A stretch of DNA of 64,000 nt from NCBI RefSeq assembly GCF_030247195.1, contig NC_080672.1, forward strand, positions 312,816,127 to 312,880,126, given 5' to 3'. Under the pieces are notes generated by a model. That model was not told the origin of the DNA. It did no database searches and was given only the letters and a program-made list of their open reading frames with translations. This document shows positions 34,461 to 48,235 of the stretch, piece after piece; within the stretch, counting starts at the first letter, position 1; each line of letters opens with the position of its first letter. The position numbers and the translations under genes are program-made. The stretch is from Topomyia yanbarensis (taxonomy: Eukaryota; Arthropoda; Insecta; Diptera; Culicidae).

Positions 34461-37400
34461 CACCTACCACCAAAGAATGCGAGCTGACATGAAACGCAGC
34501 AGCTGCGCTGCTACGCTTACAAGTACAACGTCACAACACAAACTAACGATTTTTATCTTATGTTCCTTATGTTGACAAAAGGGCAGTCCTAACAACGCTC
34601 GCCGCTTGATCGAATTGTACCGACCAATCATGGATCAGATAATTACTGCTTTCATAAAATCCATTATTTCCGCTATTTTTAGTAATTGTACATCCTACGG
34701 AATTGGATACAAAATTGTTGTGCATATTCCCGATCAGATTGAAGAATAAGCTTAATTTTTCACTCAGTACAACGGCTGATATTCACGTTAAAAAACTCGG
34801 GTAAAATTCCGGCAGAAAATTTTGAAACGGGGCCCCTATATTGAAACGTTAGAAGTATTCTACTTCAAAAGGTAAAGATATCGCTCAAATGTGTCTCAAA
34901 CAACTTAAATTTACAGTTCTAGGTCACCGATGGCCAACCAAACTTTCATTGACTGCATAGACCACCATAGACGGTTCCGGAAGTGCCCGGGAAAAGCGGC
35001 CATCTTTCAAAATTAACGAACTCACATCAGTTTCCCGGAAATGCTTGGACCGATTTTCACAAACTTAGTCCCAAATGATAGCTATAATATCCCCACAGAT
35101 GTCTATAAAATTTCGCACGGATCGCTTGTATGGGTTCGGAAATATAGACTAAACCGTCCGGTCACATATGAAGTTCCCATATAAGCCGGAACTCTAAATT
35201 TTTTTTCAAAGGGGGGACCCCATGAAATTTCAGAAATCGAATTCGTATTTTTGAAATGCATGAAATTTTCGAGATTTTATATTATCTCGAAAAAAATTTT
35301 TTTATAAAAAATGACTTTTTGGGACCTTTTTTCAATGCAATATTACCGTGCCTGTTTCTTCTTTTGCAAAATTTTAGAACTCGAATAATGATTTCTTTTC
35401 TTGAATATAGTTGTCATGTCGTGTATAATAAAAATGCAATATATACATTTGAAAGCTTTTAATGAATATAAACAACGCAAATTCTCGTGTTCATGATTGA
35501 GAAAGGCACAATTGCACCGCTAGATGGATTTAAACAGGTTTTTTATTTAAAAATGTCTGAGGAAAACGATGGCATTAGAATTTTCAAAATTAAAATATAT
35601 GTATTAAGAGATAAATAACCTTTTAATATTTAACTAAATCGTATAGTTGGCAGAACTGCAGCCAAAAATATATATTTTTTCTAGATTCCTTGAACATTTT
35701 TTTTCAAAAACCATCTTGCGGTTTGATTCTAGAGTAAATAGAACCAGAGATATGATCAAAAGAAAATCAAGGGTTTTGGCAATTTGCCAAAACGTGGGGT
35801 GCTCCCATGACCCGAGGGGTGGTTTGACACAAAAATTTGGGTTTTTATATATTGGCCCTAGATGAACAATTCCTCCAAATTTGGTTCAAATCCATGAAGG
35901 TCGATTACACGTATCTTGATCACTTCGCGTGGAATGGCCCATAATCAATTCCGACACTACAGTACTAAAATGGAATTTCCATGGTCAAAACAATTTCGAC
36001 TCCAATGTTGCACATTTATTGGCTGTGCCATGCATAAAAATGCTGGACAAATGTTTCCTCCAGTATGATGTCCTGAAGGTAAAGATGTCCTGAAAAAATA
36101 CCATTCTGTCGAAGACTCCATATCAAGAAGACTGGCAACTCTGTCCAGAATCCGGAGACAGTAACAGCAACGCCACTTGCGGGTAACGGTGGTACTTTCC
36201 ATAGTGATGCACACACACATATACATTTTTACATAAAGCTTCCTCCCTTCTTCCAATAGAGGCGCTGTAACCTCTGTCGCTTCTCGTTTGTATGGGGGAA
36301 GGAAAGAGATATCAGTCTTCTTGATATGGAGTCTTCGGTTCTGTTCTATATCTCGATCTCTCTCTATGTCGATGATCCCTTCAATATCGACACAGGGAGA
36401 GTTAATTGTATTTGTTTTACAATTCAAATTTCTTAAAACTAGGGGATTACACTTTTTTTAAAATGAAACTTTACAATTTTAATGAGCAGTAATATAGTTT
36501 GGAATTTTTGGCAAGGAAGAATACAGTTGTGGTACGAGTATACCCCCAGAAAACCGTTCTAGGGTTAACATTGATGAAAAAATAACTGATAGAGTGAAAT
36601 TATGTACAAAATAATGGATTCAGCAAACAGCATTCCTGAATAGCAAAACCATAAAGAAATGCATCAATCTTTGCTTTGAGTACAGAATTAACTAACCTCA
36701 TTCAGCTACCAAAACCGCATGTTGCATATCCTGTTTTATCTACAGGCACCAACCAGCGAAAACAATTGCATTTTCGAGCCAATTTTGTCGGACATCGATT
36801 ATAACTGGAGCTAATGCCTCACACCATTTTCAGTGCAACAATCACTCATAGCAAATGAGCCAATGAAGTCTACTATACTTGTTCCTATATCTAATGAATA
36901 AATCAAATCGACAGATGGTAGAGACCGAGACAGACCTCATGGATTAGTTCTGCCAGATTTCGAAGCAGCAGGTCCCATCAACTCATAAATTATTCTTTTC
37001 ACGAATATCTGCTACCTCTAGGTTGGTTGGTACGTACGGGACCTGATCGGGTATCAACTGCTCGAACGTCATTTTATAGGAAATAATATCACTAACGGAA
37101 CATTTATTCACTCTCTTCCCTGACAGGGAGGTAACGCAAGCGCAAGTAAGGTGAATTTTGGAGGCAGGATAGGGTTGTGGAATATAGCCATTTTTTTATT
37201 TTTGCAACTTTCCTATTGTTAATGTATTTGATAATCTTTTCTAGAAATTTACTAAAACTCATACGCGTTTACACAAAATTATAATTAGAGAGGCCGTAAT
37301 TGATGACCAACTGAGATAGCTTTATTTACCAACTTTTCGAAGCATTCATAATTTTGAAGTCATACCAACCCTGTGCGCAACACATTCTCCTACTTATTCA

Positions 37401-37740
37401 CTATGACTGTATTTGCGCAAATTCTTTTCATTTAAATTAGGCCCTCCCGGGTACTTTTGCACAAATGTTTACTGTACCTGCCATGCACATTAATGGGCAC
37501 ATAGTTTACCGTCCCCGACGGATTTTTTGCTCCGCCTGAAAGAAGAGGTGACATTATTGGCGCTTATTTAGATGCCTTACAATCCCTGAGATTTATAGCT
37601 CCCGTAGCGGTTTTAGTTTTGGAAAACAGGTCACTTTTGGATTGCTCTTTCAGGCACGTAGTTGAGTCGTTTTGGTTCTGCAAATTGGTTATATTTGAAA
37701 TCAGAGCAATTTCGCAAAAGCAGTGCGTATGTCTACTGTT
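34461..37740. other. 3.3 kb with fragments of common repeats only
   Basis: 34900-35230 (ggccaaccaa, cggttccggaagtgcccggg, gtcccaaatga) is related in wording to 30487-30610. A 156-codon minus ORF at 35957-36427 is low-complexity in places and resembles no family, so it was not called as a gene. The remainder is AT-rich. Confidence 0.4.
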
Positions 37741-37744
37741 CTTA

Positions 37745-39080
37745 TACACTGTGATTTCGCAGAGAGTTGAAAAACTGTTTCAAACTTGTTCGGGGCATGG
37801 TAAAGTCAATACTTTCACAATACTCGTTATACACAGCCATCATCTGATTAAGTGGTCCGAATTTAGCGTAATCTGTACGATGATGTCCTATCGAGAACAA
37901 ATTTCTATTGCGTAATTGACGAGTAAGAGAACATAGATTTAATTTTGACAATATGTAAGATGAGGCAGTACACTGCAAGACGATATCGTTTAGGAACGAG
38001 ATCGTAGCATAGTCCCGACGTTCTTTCAATGTTTGAATATCTATCAACATACAACGTGCTTCATAAGATGGAAGAGAGAAAGCTGTCAATCTTAGCTTGC
38101 TTAGTGCATATAATAGAAACTGCTTTTAAATTGACTCAATTCTCACTTCGTGTTTTTTCTATGTATGGTGACCAAAAAATACTACAAATAGAACGAACAT
38201 ATGCTATGTATAGAGTTTTAATTGTGTAAGGATCTTGAAAGTGATATCCGAAGCGTTTTATAAAATTAAGCATATTGCTAGCTCTATGAACAATTGTGTT
38301 GTAATGTTCCACAAATCTTAATTTTTTGTCTAAGATAACTCCTAGATCTCTTATTTTATCGCATTTCTGAGCGATTTGATTACCTAATGTAATTGACATG
38401 GAAGTCGTGGTTTGTTTTCTGCTAAAAGTTATAAGATTACATTTTCTAACATTCAATTCCAGTAAACATTTAACACCATGTATAAAAGATTTGTGTTTCA
38501 TTATGAAAAAACATTATAGTTATTATTATTTCTAATTTCTACAAATAGCTTCATATCATCCGCATATATGATAATTTTAATGTTTTTTTAAATAAGAGAG
38601 ATATCGTTGAAATATAAAATGAAAATAAGAGGTCCTAAGTGTGAACCTTGGGGAGCCCCCGAAGTAACTTCAATTATATCGGATTTCATTTAATAGAATT
38701 TTACTATTTGCTGGCGATCTGTTAAATACGACTTAATCCAATTGAGGAGTCTCGTTTCGATTCCAAATTTTTCAAGTTTGAAAATTAACATGGGAATGTT
38801 AAGTTTATCGAAAGCTTTGCTGAAGTCAGTGTAAACTTCTATGTGATTTCCTTTATCCATGGCATTTAACGAGTAATCATTAAATTCTAGAAGGTTTGTA
38901 CTTGTTGAACGGCCTTTAAAACGGCCTTTGTTGTGCATTTGTTATTTTACGTTTGATTTGGTTGAACATGTTTTTATTTATGATGGATTCGAAAAGTTTA
39001 GGAAAGCAATACAGAATGGCAATCCCACGATAATTACGAATATCGGATTTTTTACCCGATTTATATTATATTTATAAATG
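37745..39080 (-). mobile_element. Jockey-clade LINE fragment
   Basis: On the minus strand the RT reads DIRNYRGIAIL and FPKLFESII (about 39060-38960), GRSTSTNLLEF, VYTDFSKAFDKLNIP (catalytic Asp), APQGSHLGPLIFILYFND (near 38640), IYADDMKLF (near 38550), LGVILDKKLRF and a C-terminus ending about 37745. Several frameshifts separate the blocks. Family differs from the 33-kb copy. Confidence 0.82.
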
Positions 39081-39184
39081 GTCGAAGCGACTTTGGTTAG
39101 CCATTATTGATCTAGACTGACAAATCGAAGTAATTTTGCACCCATTTTAGCAAGTTATGCTTCATTTTGATATCATGGTAATAC

Positions 39185-39450
39185 CAGTTTATATGGGAAT
39201 TTACTGTGTGGCCGCACTCTTCAACCAGTAACTCCGGAATTGGAAGTCCAACCAATAAAAAATTCAATAGCTGTCGATGGGAAAGTTGTACCTTTCATTT
39301 GAGATTAAACAAATCGATCCAGCTATCTCTGAGAAACAGAGGTGACATTTTTTTCCACATACACACACACAGACATTTTCCTATCTCGACGAACTGGGTC
39401 GTATGGTATATGACACATGGCCCCTCCGATGTTCAGAGTGATTGCATAAC
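39185..39450 (+). repeat. interspersed repeat (cgacgaactgggtcg family)
   Basis: Shares ordered blocks with 20760-20990: acacacacacagacat, tcgacga-x-tgggtcg, atggtatat and tggcccctccg. Ends unclear. Confidence 0.55.
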
Positions 39451-39489
39451 CTTTCTATATGAGAAACTTCATCGAACGTGGACTTAGGT

Positions 39490-40420
39490 GCATCGAAGAG
39501 GGCTTGATACTTTGGAAGTTAAACCGTAATGTGGTTAATAATTTGAAAATATTAGAAAAAGCACGTTTTATGTTCCACTTGCGGGTGAACTGTGTGGAAG
39601 TATTCAAAATCTGACACAGTGTCGTAGATGTCAAGGCTTTGGGCACGGCCCTAAAAGTTATCATACCAAATATATGATTTGTAGTAATAATTCGCACACA
39701 ATGGACGTTGGTCTGGTGAAAGAAACCACCGAAATTTTGAAATGCGCTAATTGTCGCGGAATCCATAAAACGAATTTCTGGACATGTTCTATCTGAGAAA
39801 AAAATAAAAGTTCTCGTACCTCTCAGCAAAACCAGCAAAAGAAAAATAAACTCTACTTCTTCAGGTGTCCTTTAACAAAACATGGTTTAGCGTGTTCAAC
39901 CAATTCAAACTCTCTACCTCTACAAGCATTTTCTATCTCAATCACACCATCCTACAATGGTGCACCATTGGCAGGTAGTTCGGCAGAAAGACTGATGACT
40001 ACCACGCATCCAATTTCATCTCCAGATTACGCTTCCTTTGCTTCAATCGGATTAGGTAGTAACAATTTTTTGTAGCAATCAATATTTCATTTGATAACTG
40101 CAATGCTAAATTCTACCACGCCGTTTGAAGCATTTCAAACTGGGTGAGAATCGGCATTTGTAATGTTCGTTCACTATAATCGTGCGAAAACGGTTGTTTA
40201 CCTTTTCGAGGATACATAATGTTCGTACATATTAACATTGTGACCGAAACGTTTACAACCAAATATCAAATTGAAGAGTAACCCTAATTTTGTTATTCAA
40301 AGATTTGATCGATGCCAATATTTTTTGACGGGTAGCTCTTTGTGTAACAGCGCAATAGTGCAGATAGCGACTCCTCTGACTTGAATGTGGAAGAGTTAAC
40401 AGAAATGTTAGCGAGAACAT
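39490..40420 (+). mobile_element. Jockey-type ORF1 (zinc knuckles) and start of ORF2, decayed
   Basis: Near 39610 the translation shows CRRCQGFGHGPKSYHTKYMIC and later CANCRGIHKTNFWTC. These are successive CCHC-like knuckles spaced as in Jockey-clade ORF1 (nucleic-acid-binding) proteins. The ORF1 tail near 40090 (HLITAMLNSTTPFEAFQTG) is also typical, and ORF2 seems to begin just after, near 40155. Many stops. The 5' half of ORF1 is missing. Confidence 0.68.
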
Positions 40421-40479
40421 GTGACACAACCTTGCCTAAAACGTGTGATAAAGCGCAACTTTAAGGGGCTATACAGAAA

Positions 40480-40940
40480 CACTGACTCCTAACTTTAGGA
40501 CGATGAATGTCGTGTGGCGATGGCGAAGATCAGAGTTCCAATGATGCCGCAGCAAATCTGTCCTGACAAACCAGTGATTATCGTAGAAGGGCTCTTCCTG
40601 AAGCAATTTAACTATATGGCCAATTAGGTCGTACGCAGGTTAATGCTGAAGTGGCACGAATCTCCAACGAGAAATTAGTAGGATTGGTGAAAGGCTTAAG
40701 TATGAAGATCTGATGGAATCCCTAACGTTGCTTTGAGAGCGTCAATCCAAGCATTCCCGGACATGTTCGGATGTTGCTCCAAAAACGTCTAGACTGGAAT
40801 CACTTGTCGAAGAGACCAGATAATCGAAGAAGCCAAGACGGCGCTCAAGCGGAAGACATCTGTCGTTGTAATAACGATAGACGTCAAGAACGTCAATATT
40901 TTTTGCGCTGCATGGAAGAAAATCTTGGCCATATTATTAT
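40480..40940 (+). mobile_element. R1-like RT scrap
   Basis: After several frame changes the segment near 40825 gives a KTALKRKTSVVVITIDVKN run, resembling the V-V-x-L-D-V-K-N-A-F-N block of R1-group RTs, with the catalytic Asp. Upstream pieces (VPMM.., VARISNEKLVGLVKGL) fit poorly. Highly decayed; clade uncertain. Confidence 0.4.
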
Positions 40941-41059
40941 ACTTAAACTAAGACATGGAACCATCACTTTCTATTTGTTTTGGATGTTTGAACATTTCTT
41001 GATAGAATTTCGTGAAAAATTTGTCGATTTGTTAAAAAAAACCGTTTTTTAAAATGGGT

Positions 41060-44000
41060 AAATGACTTGACGTATCGCCAATCAAATATTCAATAAAACT
41101 GTTTATTTTGCTGGTTTTTAAGTAAAATTTTGTTTGTTTTAACTAAATTTTCCAAGTAATGATTGTGTATTGTAGTTAAAATGGCGGAAATCTATTTTTT
41201 CAGCTTTAGTAGTAGGTATAATATGGTCAGGGTCTGTAAACCAAACTTTGGCAAAACATTTTTTCTAACGTTCCGTTAGAATTTTACTGATTCCCGGAAA
41301 GGTTGATCTACAATAATTGTGTGGATTCGCAATAAATTGTCATGAATAAAAAACCAACAGCACCGAGAAAAAACCAAAATTTTCATCAGTGCCGGTCGCC
41401 GGAGATTTCTCAATTTCCATAAACATTTATATTCCAAGCAGGTGCTTCTACATCGTGCCTCTGGGAATATAATGTTCTCTACAAAGTATGCTGTTTGACT
41501 ATGCGTCATCAACGAGTAGGAGGGTCCCCTGACTCTGATTTGTTTCAAAAAAGAACGCATGGAACCACGTAAGCTTATTCATGCGTCGTAGGTTCAGTAA
41601 GCCCATTTCATCGGCTGGCAACTGTGTTGAATTGAATGCACCTCACATTTATTGGCTTTATGCATTTTTAATTGATGCTTCAATTTGTCACACCTTGCAG
41701 CATACCACCGGTATTTTCCATTCGTTCGTTTCCGATGATAGAGCGATAAAGACATCGGACATGCATAATTCAACCAACTTCGGGTTCAAATATTTATTAG
41801 GATTTTAATTATTTTTTGCATACAAACTCGTAGCGTGGCGTCTGATTTCCATTTTTAGCGACTATAGGGCATAATTTGCTGCATTTTGTCGCGCTTTTGG
41901 ATAGAGTGGGGGTATGGAACGCAAAGTCAGTGACCATCGCCGTGGTAGCAATCGCCGATATACTTTGCGCGCTACGTGACCAACTTTCGTATGTATGTCC
42001 AGAATAGGAGGTTCAAAGTGAGAGTATGCAGGGTACAGCACTATAACGAAGGGATGAGCGTGACCATAATAAATTTTCACAAATTTTCCATTTTAAAATG
42101 CCAATCCAACCCGAACTACATCTATATCACGGCGCGCCTAGGACAAGAAGAAACCTTACTATGATTGAATACAAATTTGGAACTTTCATTGGCATCTGGA
42201 AAGACGCGAATTCGCCTCATTTACGTCAGATCCGCACTGTTTCACCATGGCATGAAACTAATTTGAATTTGGCCCGTTCGAATAGACGAAAGCGAACCAT
42301 TTGAATGGCAACTAGCTTAAACAGTTCTTGGTATTTCGGTAACTCCCACGGAATAAAGACTCCGGTGTCACTAATTCTGCGAAAGGTTATGGGAAAATTG
42401 GTGTAATTAGCGACACCGCAGTACAGTAAGAGCCGGCCCGGACAAAACTGTCAAACTTAATTTATGTTTTTCCTAAATTCACTATTTAAAGCTGTTTTCG
42501 GCATATTGCACGTTTCATTGGAAACGAGCCTTTGGCGCATTTGGTAATAAATGCTGAAAAACGTCGAAAAATACATATTACCCAAGTTTAATGTGTGCTA
42601 ATCATTTACTTTAACTGCATTTGTCAATAAAACTGACTGAAAACTGTGTTTCCAAAGTTTCCGTATGTTTTATTTACAGTAAGGTTTTTACACAAAATTG
42701 CACCACCTTTTATTAAAAGTGTCATTCATCCCATAAGAAATACATTGCGACGAATCGTGCGCCGAATAGCGCTACCAATCTTGCTGGGACGAAAAATAAT
42801 CGTCGCGTCTCCTTTGGAAAAGCATGGATAATATTTTAAATAAATCGCCTGAGTGCCACTTATTCATTCCAAAGACGATGGCTTGTGGCACTAAAAACTG
42901 CCCTGCAAACCACTAAGCACTAAAGTAAGCAGCATATTGACTATATATGAGCTGCCCAATGTTTATAAGCTTTATATTAGCTTCACAAATTTTATAAGCT
43001 GTATATCAGCTTTGTAAACGTTTAAAAGGTTTATACAAGCTTTGCGAATGTTTATAAGCATTACGAACATTAAGCATTAAAATAGTCCGTATATGGATAT
43101 ATGAAGCTATACTTTAAATGCTAAAAACCCTGTAGTTGTAAGCCGTAAGCGATAGTCAGCGATGCCTTATAATGCCGTTAATGGTTGACATTTCTATTAA
43201 ACTAAAACAATGAAGTCCAAATCAAAACAAATATGATATGGCGCTCTTTATAAGCACAAGAAAAAGCTTATCGGTTTCGTTGATTTGTCAAAAACAAATT
43301 AAAAGGAACCAAATCTTTTAGCCATAAAATGGTAGGAAAGTAACTTTCATTGTACTGAACGGAATCACATAATATTTGCATCAATCTTTTGGAAAAATAG
43401 TCACTAATTTTGTATTAAATTTCGAAGTACGTATGACTTCTATGGGTAGCAAATTCCGAAAAAGACGCGAAAAACCGATGCATTCTGGTAATTATCCCCT
43501 CGAAACATTGGATTAATTGAAAATCTGCCTCGCATGTGTCTAGGGCATACAATAAGCGCGTTTGAAATCCTTTGTGTACCACGATCCCATTTGCACAAAC
43601 ACATTTTATGTGAATGTAATGTAAACGCCGGCCCTGAATATGGTGCACCTAAGAGACCTAATCGAAAATTGGGACGTTATACAAGTCTCATGAATGCATT
43701 TTTGTGCTTCATTCATCGTTCGCTAGTCGAATGAGAAGCATGTGGATGCACGGTCAGATGGTGCGATATGAAGAAGGCAATCAGAATTTTCGTCGCCCAT
43801 ATATTGTTGTGCATATTATCTTTGTTGATCAGCCTTATTCTGCGTTATGACGAATCGCTTTTTGGAACGAATGTGGTTTGCATTCTCAATAACGACATAT
43901 CAAAATCAAACGGGTGTAAGATTCGATCCAAATTACATTTTTTAATACATCAATTATAACATTGTGTCGAAAATATTTTGTTATTGTTATTTATCAATTT

Positions 44001-45137
44001 GCAATCGGGTTGTCTCAACAACCTATTTCTGCTACCTATGTGCATTAACTGTACACCTACCGTCTCACCGTTGCACTTGACAGTGTGTGTAGTGCTTTAC
44101 GGTCACACCTACGACCGCGCACCCGGCTTCCCATGAGCGTTTTGGCGGCTCAGAGGCTGTCCTTCGATGTTGCTCAGGGATACATTGCTCCTATACATAT
44201 CCATGCATTCATACATACGTACATACTATTTAGCACAAGTTTAGAGCGTGTAACGTCGTGTCATCTAGTCTACCATCCTATGGAAAATCATCTAATCATC
44301 GCCTAGGGGTCAACGTCATATTGGCAAATTTCGCATTGAATCCGCTTCTGTCTCTTCCTAATCTGCTTTTTGTCTCCTAGGTCCGAAGCGGATCAATCGA
44401 CCATTAATTGAAACGGTAAACATACTAGCAGTATTAGTCCTTACTCGTGAATACTTTTCCTAGAATTGTGCTGTTTCATCTCTATCTTATAACATAATTC
44501 GATTATCCCTGTTCTAGTCAATATACGTATTCATTACATTATGGACCAGGCAAACCCTCAATTTTTTCTATTATTATTGTCCTGAGTAGCTAGACCAGTA
44601 AAGGTATTTTAGGATTTTGCAAAAAGAATCACTGCCCATAAAGGGCATAAGAGATATTTATCCACTATTCCCCATAAAGTTTGCTCGAACCGAATGTCCG
44701 CCTGGTTCAATTCGAATAGACCACACCGACCCGAGAGGGTTCCTTATCATTTCTGAGAGCCGGTGTGCTTGGTCGAGTTTTAAAATTATAAGAACAAGTC
44801 CTGAATAATTAACTATCTCATAGGTGCTAGTCCTGCACTCCTTTCCCGAACTAGCCTCATACTCACGATCAAAAGAGTCGACAACTAGTAGGATCCACAT
44901 GTCTCCACCCAAGCGAATTTATCAACTTGCAAGCAGGAGCACATATCTACCAACCAGCCAAGAAGACTTCCGAATCAATGAGAATGGACCATGTAAGTCG
45001 AAGGCCACAGGCCCAGCGCCATCTCGTACAGTTCCTGAAATTAAGAATTTTGTTAGTGCTACTTACAGCTTTCATTTCAATGATAGTTCCATTATCTCAT
45101 GTTAAACTTGCTTACCTCACCTCTTCCGGCATTTCGA
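41060..45137. other. 4.1 kb, no gene recognised
   Basis: Short ORFs without family resemblance. 42885-42930 (cttgtggcactaaaaactg) echoes 4070-4100. 42955-43065 has loose repeats of tttataagcttta type, probably a decayed MITE. Confidence 0.4.
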
Positions 45138-45142
45138 CGCCG

Positions 45143-46007
45143 CACAGTGGCTGGAGGCTGGCCAAAACCTCAAAAATTTATTTTTGAAATATTTATATTT
45201 TATATTTTTCCCAATCTTCTCATGTATTGAATGATGTATATTCAAAATTTTATGGTCATTGGATAAGAACAAGATTTTTAACAAGAGTTTAAACGTAGCA
45301 AAGTCCGGATTTTTTAATGATTTTCATTTCCGAAACCACCATTGCTCTGTTCACTTCATATGCATGTTGCTCTTTTGATTTTGGTCCGATTTTAGCACAA
45401 CTACCCTCATTGTGTAGAGGAACGAAAGTAGTTAGTTAGTGAATAAAATACATTTGGTAAATTTGCTTGGAACTATGACTTTTTAGCTTAAATATGTTTG
45501 AGGTGGTCAGATCAAAAATACTTTTTTCACTAATGTATTCTGTACAAATTTCGGAAACATTTCGGAACGGTCACATAGTATACATTCTATGGGAAATAAC
45601 CTCTACTTTTCGAATATCATGGTCTCGTTCTGCGCCTAGGTGCGCAAAAAGTTTTAAGGAGATTTTGAAGCTTTGTTGCTGATATGAAGGCGCATGGTGT
45701 TTTGTGTAAAATAGTTAGAAAATCTACAGTAAACCAACACGTTATACAATGGATTTAAAGTAGTCTTCTTCATTTTTATGATATTGCTGACATTGGTGAA
45801 CAGTAACGGAAAATCTATCATGAAAACGGAATCATAGTTATAAGAAAGGTTCAATGACACTGTATGGAAAAATGCATTTAATATTTTACGACTTTTGACA
45901 TCAAAAATGAGCTCAGCACCTCAATATTAGCTTAAATTGTGATTTTCAGCCAATTTGGGTAACATTTGAGGTTTTGTCCGACTTTTGTTTGAAGACCCGC
46001 CACTGTG
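45143..46007. mobile_element. Transib-like non-autonomous element, 865 bp
   Basis: TIR cacagtggctgg at the left and ccgccactgtg at the right (one mismatch), with caaaacctcaaa / tttgaggttttg as a second inverted pair inside. The exact 5-bp duplication cgccg (45138-45142, 46008-46012) fits the CGNCG-type TSD and CAC-start tips known for Transib. No transposase ORF. Confidence 0.75.
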
Positions 46008-46136
46008 CGCCGTCGGTCGACCGTCGCATAGAAAGGATCTCTATCGGATCCTCAATTTCCGTCGGAACTCGTATGTCAGACGCTTAAGGAGTTCTACTGG
46101 CTCAAATATCAACTATCTGAAGCGAAAAAGACATTA

Positions 46137-46300
46137 GGTCTGTTCCAGTACCAGGAGAAACTGGAAGTATTCCGGAGAAAATCGTTCCCGTACTCTCTTC
46201 TTCTCTTTTTTCTTCTTCTGGTACCAAACCGGAGTAAAAAGGAGCAAAGATTTTTTGCTCCTGTTTACTCCGGAGTGACTTCCGTGTACTGGAACAAACC
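46137..46300. mobile_element. MITE, 164 bp, TA-flanked
   Basis: ggtctgttccagtac and gtactggaacaaacc form imperfect TIRs. Inner ctccggagt motifs repeat inverted. TA on both sides (46135-46136, 46301-46302). Confidence 0.7.
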
Positions 46301-46988
46301 TATTATTCACCACATTAAATATAAGTGCCTAATCTTATAATCAACTAAGGCTGTCTGTCGATTCTAGCGCAGAAACGCTAATGATGTGACCATCAAGAAT
46401 ACGTCAGACAACCTCAATTGGCCCCAACCCAAACTGGTGTCGGTCTTACCAAGCCGTAACACGGGTGGCGGCGTAAAAACTGCCGAATAGGAGTTGAGAA
46501 CAGCAGTGGCGGCGCGAGGTGTTTTGGCGCTCGGGGCCAAAAATTAGATTTGCCGCCTCTTCAATAATGAATTTTTAAGAGTTCGATTATTTTTCACCTA
46601 TTCATATGAAACAAATATGATAAAAGAATTAGAAAATGCCTGCATAAAAATCTTCACATTTTATTGTCAATATTTTGTTATTAATGTTCATTGTGAAGCC
46701 ATCACTTGTTTATATATTATTAAATATTTAAATCTTTCTTACTTTCGCTTCATGCAAAAGTTTTACCCTTTTTGTCTATGATTGTTGAAAAATTGAGTTT
46801 GTTACCATTTTTCAGTTGATATTTTTCGGTGATAAATAATCAAAACCACAGTTTACCGTACACGTTTCGAATTCCCTTTACCATTTTTGATTCATAGCAA
46901 AAAAATCGTGTTTTTCGGGACCTTCAGCGCTAAAAACTTTTCTGCCCAACAATTTTTAATCAATTTTCAATTTCTGTGTTCTGGAAAG

Positions 46989-48163
46989 TGTAGGATATGA
47001 GACGCAGTGGGAAGAAAAATAAAATATCAATAAAGGCACGATGGGAGTAAAATTAGATATCCCTATTATTCGGAAATAGCCCTAATGAACCGAGCTTGAC
47101 TGTACGAAGATGCATTCGTAAGCGCGGAAACCCACACGCACCGTCACAGAATTTGTTTGTGAAGCCCCATATATTGAAGCTCAGCACATTATGAGAAGCG
47201 AGAGAGATACAATGATTGAGTTTCCTAACAGGAAGAATGCAAATATGCGAATTGGGATCGTGAGTGAGTGGTTCGAGGATGTTTGACGGGATAGTACGTC
47301 TTTGCGAATCGAACGCGTTCCACGCCATTTCGATTATCGAAAATTCTGATGTGTTCCGCAAGAGATGCGACAATGGCGCAATTGCTCCCAGGGACCGCCA
47401 CAGGCTCGGGATGCAGAATTGGTATTTAGAGGAAAACAAGTGTTCTCATTTTGAGTGATATTTATGGTTTGGTTGTGCAAAACCGACGAACGCAATGGAG
47501 AATTTTCGGAGATTATGGTGGCTTTGTGGTTTGAAGAATGTGAATAGCGATGGTGAATAGAAAAGTTATGACAGAAACATACTCGCACATGATAAGAAAC
47601 GGAAAGTTGTATAAGTGTTTCTTTTAGATATCCGAAATGATGGTCAAAGAGATGGTAAAACTATTGATAGCTTGTTTCTAATGAAAGTTTAGATTAGGCA
47701 ATTATTTCTTCAAATGTTATGATTCGTGCGAGAGGACGCGAATTAGGTTAAGGTTGTATTGATTCGTGCGAGAGGACGCGAATCGGATTGAAAATGTTTA
47801 GGTTCGTGCGAGAGGACGCGAATCAAGTTGAAATTGTTTAGATTCGTGCGAGAGGACGCGAATCAGGTTGAAATTGTTTGGATTCGTGCGAGAGGACGCG
47901 AATCAGGTTGGAATTGTGTTGATTCGTGCGAGAGAACGCGAATCGGACTGCAAATGTTTGGGTACGTGCGAGAAGGCGCGATTCAGGTTTAAATTGTTAG
48001 GATTCGTGCAAAAGGACTCGAATGAGGTTGACGTATTGATTCGTGCGAGAGGACGCGAATCGGATTGCAAATGTTTGGGTTCGAGCGAGAAAACGCGAAT
48101 CATGTTGAAATTGTTTAGATTTATGCGAGAGGACGCGAAACAGGTTGGGATTGTATTAATTCG
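46989..48163 (+). repeat. duplicated block, copy 1
   Basis: Same sequence as 48449-49758 (I saw one substitution, near 47307) except for a 135-bp segment absent here at 47220/47221. The orientation is direct and the offset is 1460 bp before the gap, 1595 bp after it. Confidence 0.93.
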
Positions 48164-48235
48164 TGCGAGAGGCCGCGAATCGGATTGCAAATGATTAGTT
48201 TCGTGAGAAGACGCGAATCGGCTTAGAATTATTTA
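47721..48235 (+). repeat. 40-bp minisatellite, array 1, about 13 units
   Basis: Unit starts gattcgtgcgagaggacgcg and continues aatc-x-ggttgaaattgttta. Most units are exactly 40 bp (37-40). Each contains gattcg..cgaatc, a short inverted pair. Decayed units go on to about 48350. Confidence 0.95.

Noticed and set aside
35957..36427. 156-codon minus-strand ORF
   Set aside because: No family resemblance, starts in low-complexity sequence, no splice or promoter context.
44617..45187. Cluster of overlapping 60-90 codon ORFs
   Set aside because: Both strands open equally; no family motif. Considered as a host exon, but no splice sites or conserved residues.
47053..47588. 128- and 84-codon minus ORFs repeated at 48798-49183
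   Set aside because: They recur only because the whole block is duplicated; no domain seen and one copy is split by the 135-bp segment.
47868..48194. 108-codon ORF with internal repeats (and its copy at 49463)
   Set aside because: Three frames of a 40-bp minisatellite always give a 40-residue repeat; unit drift and the 37-bp unit show no frame selection.
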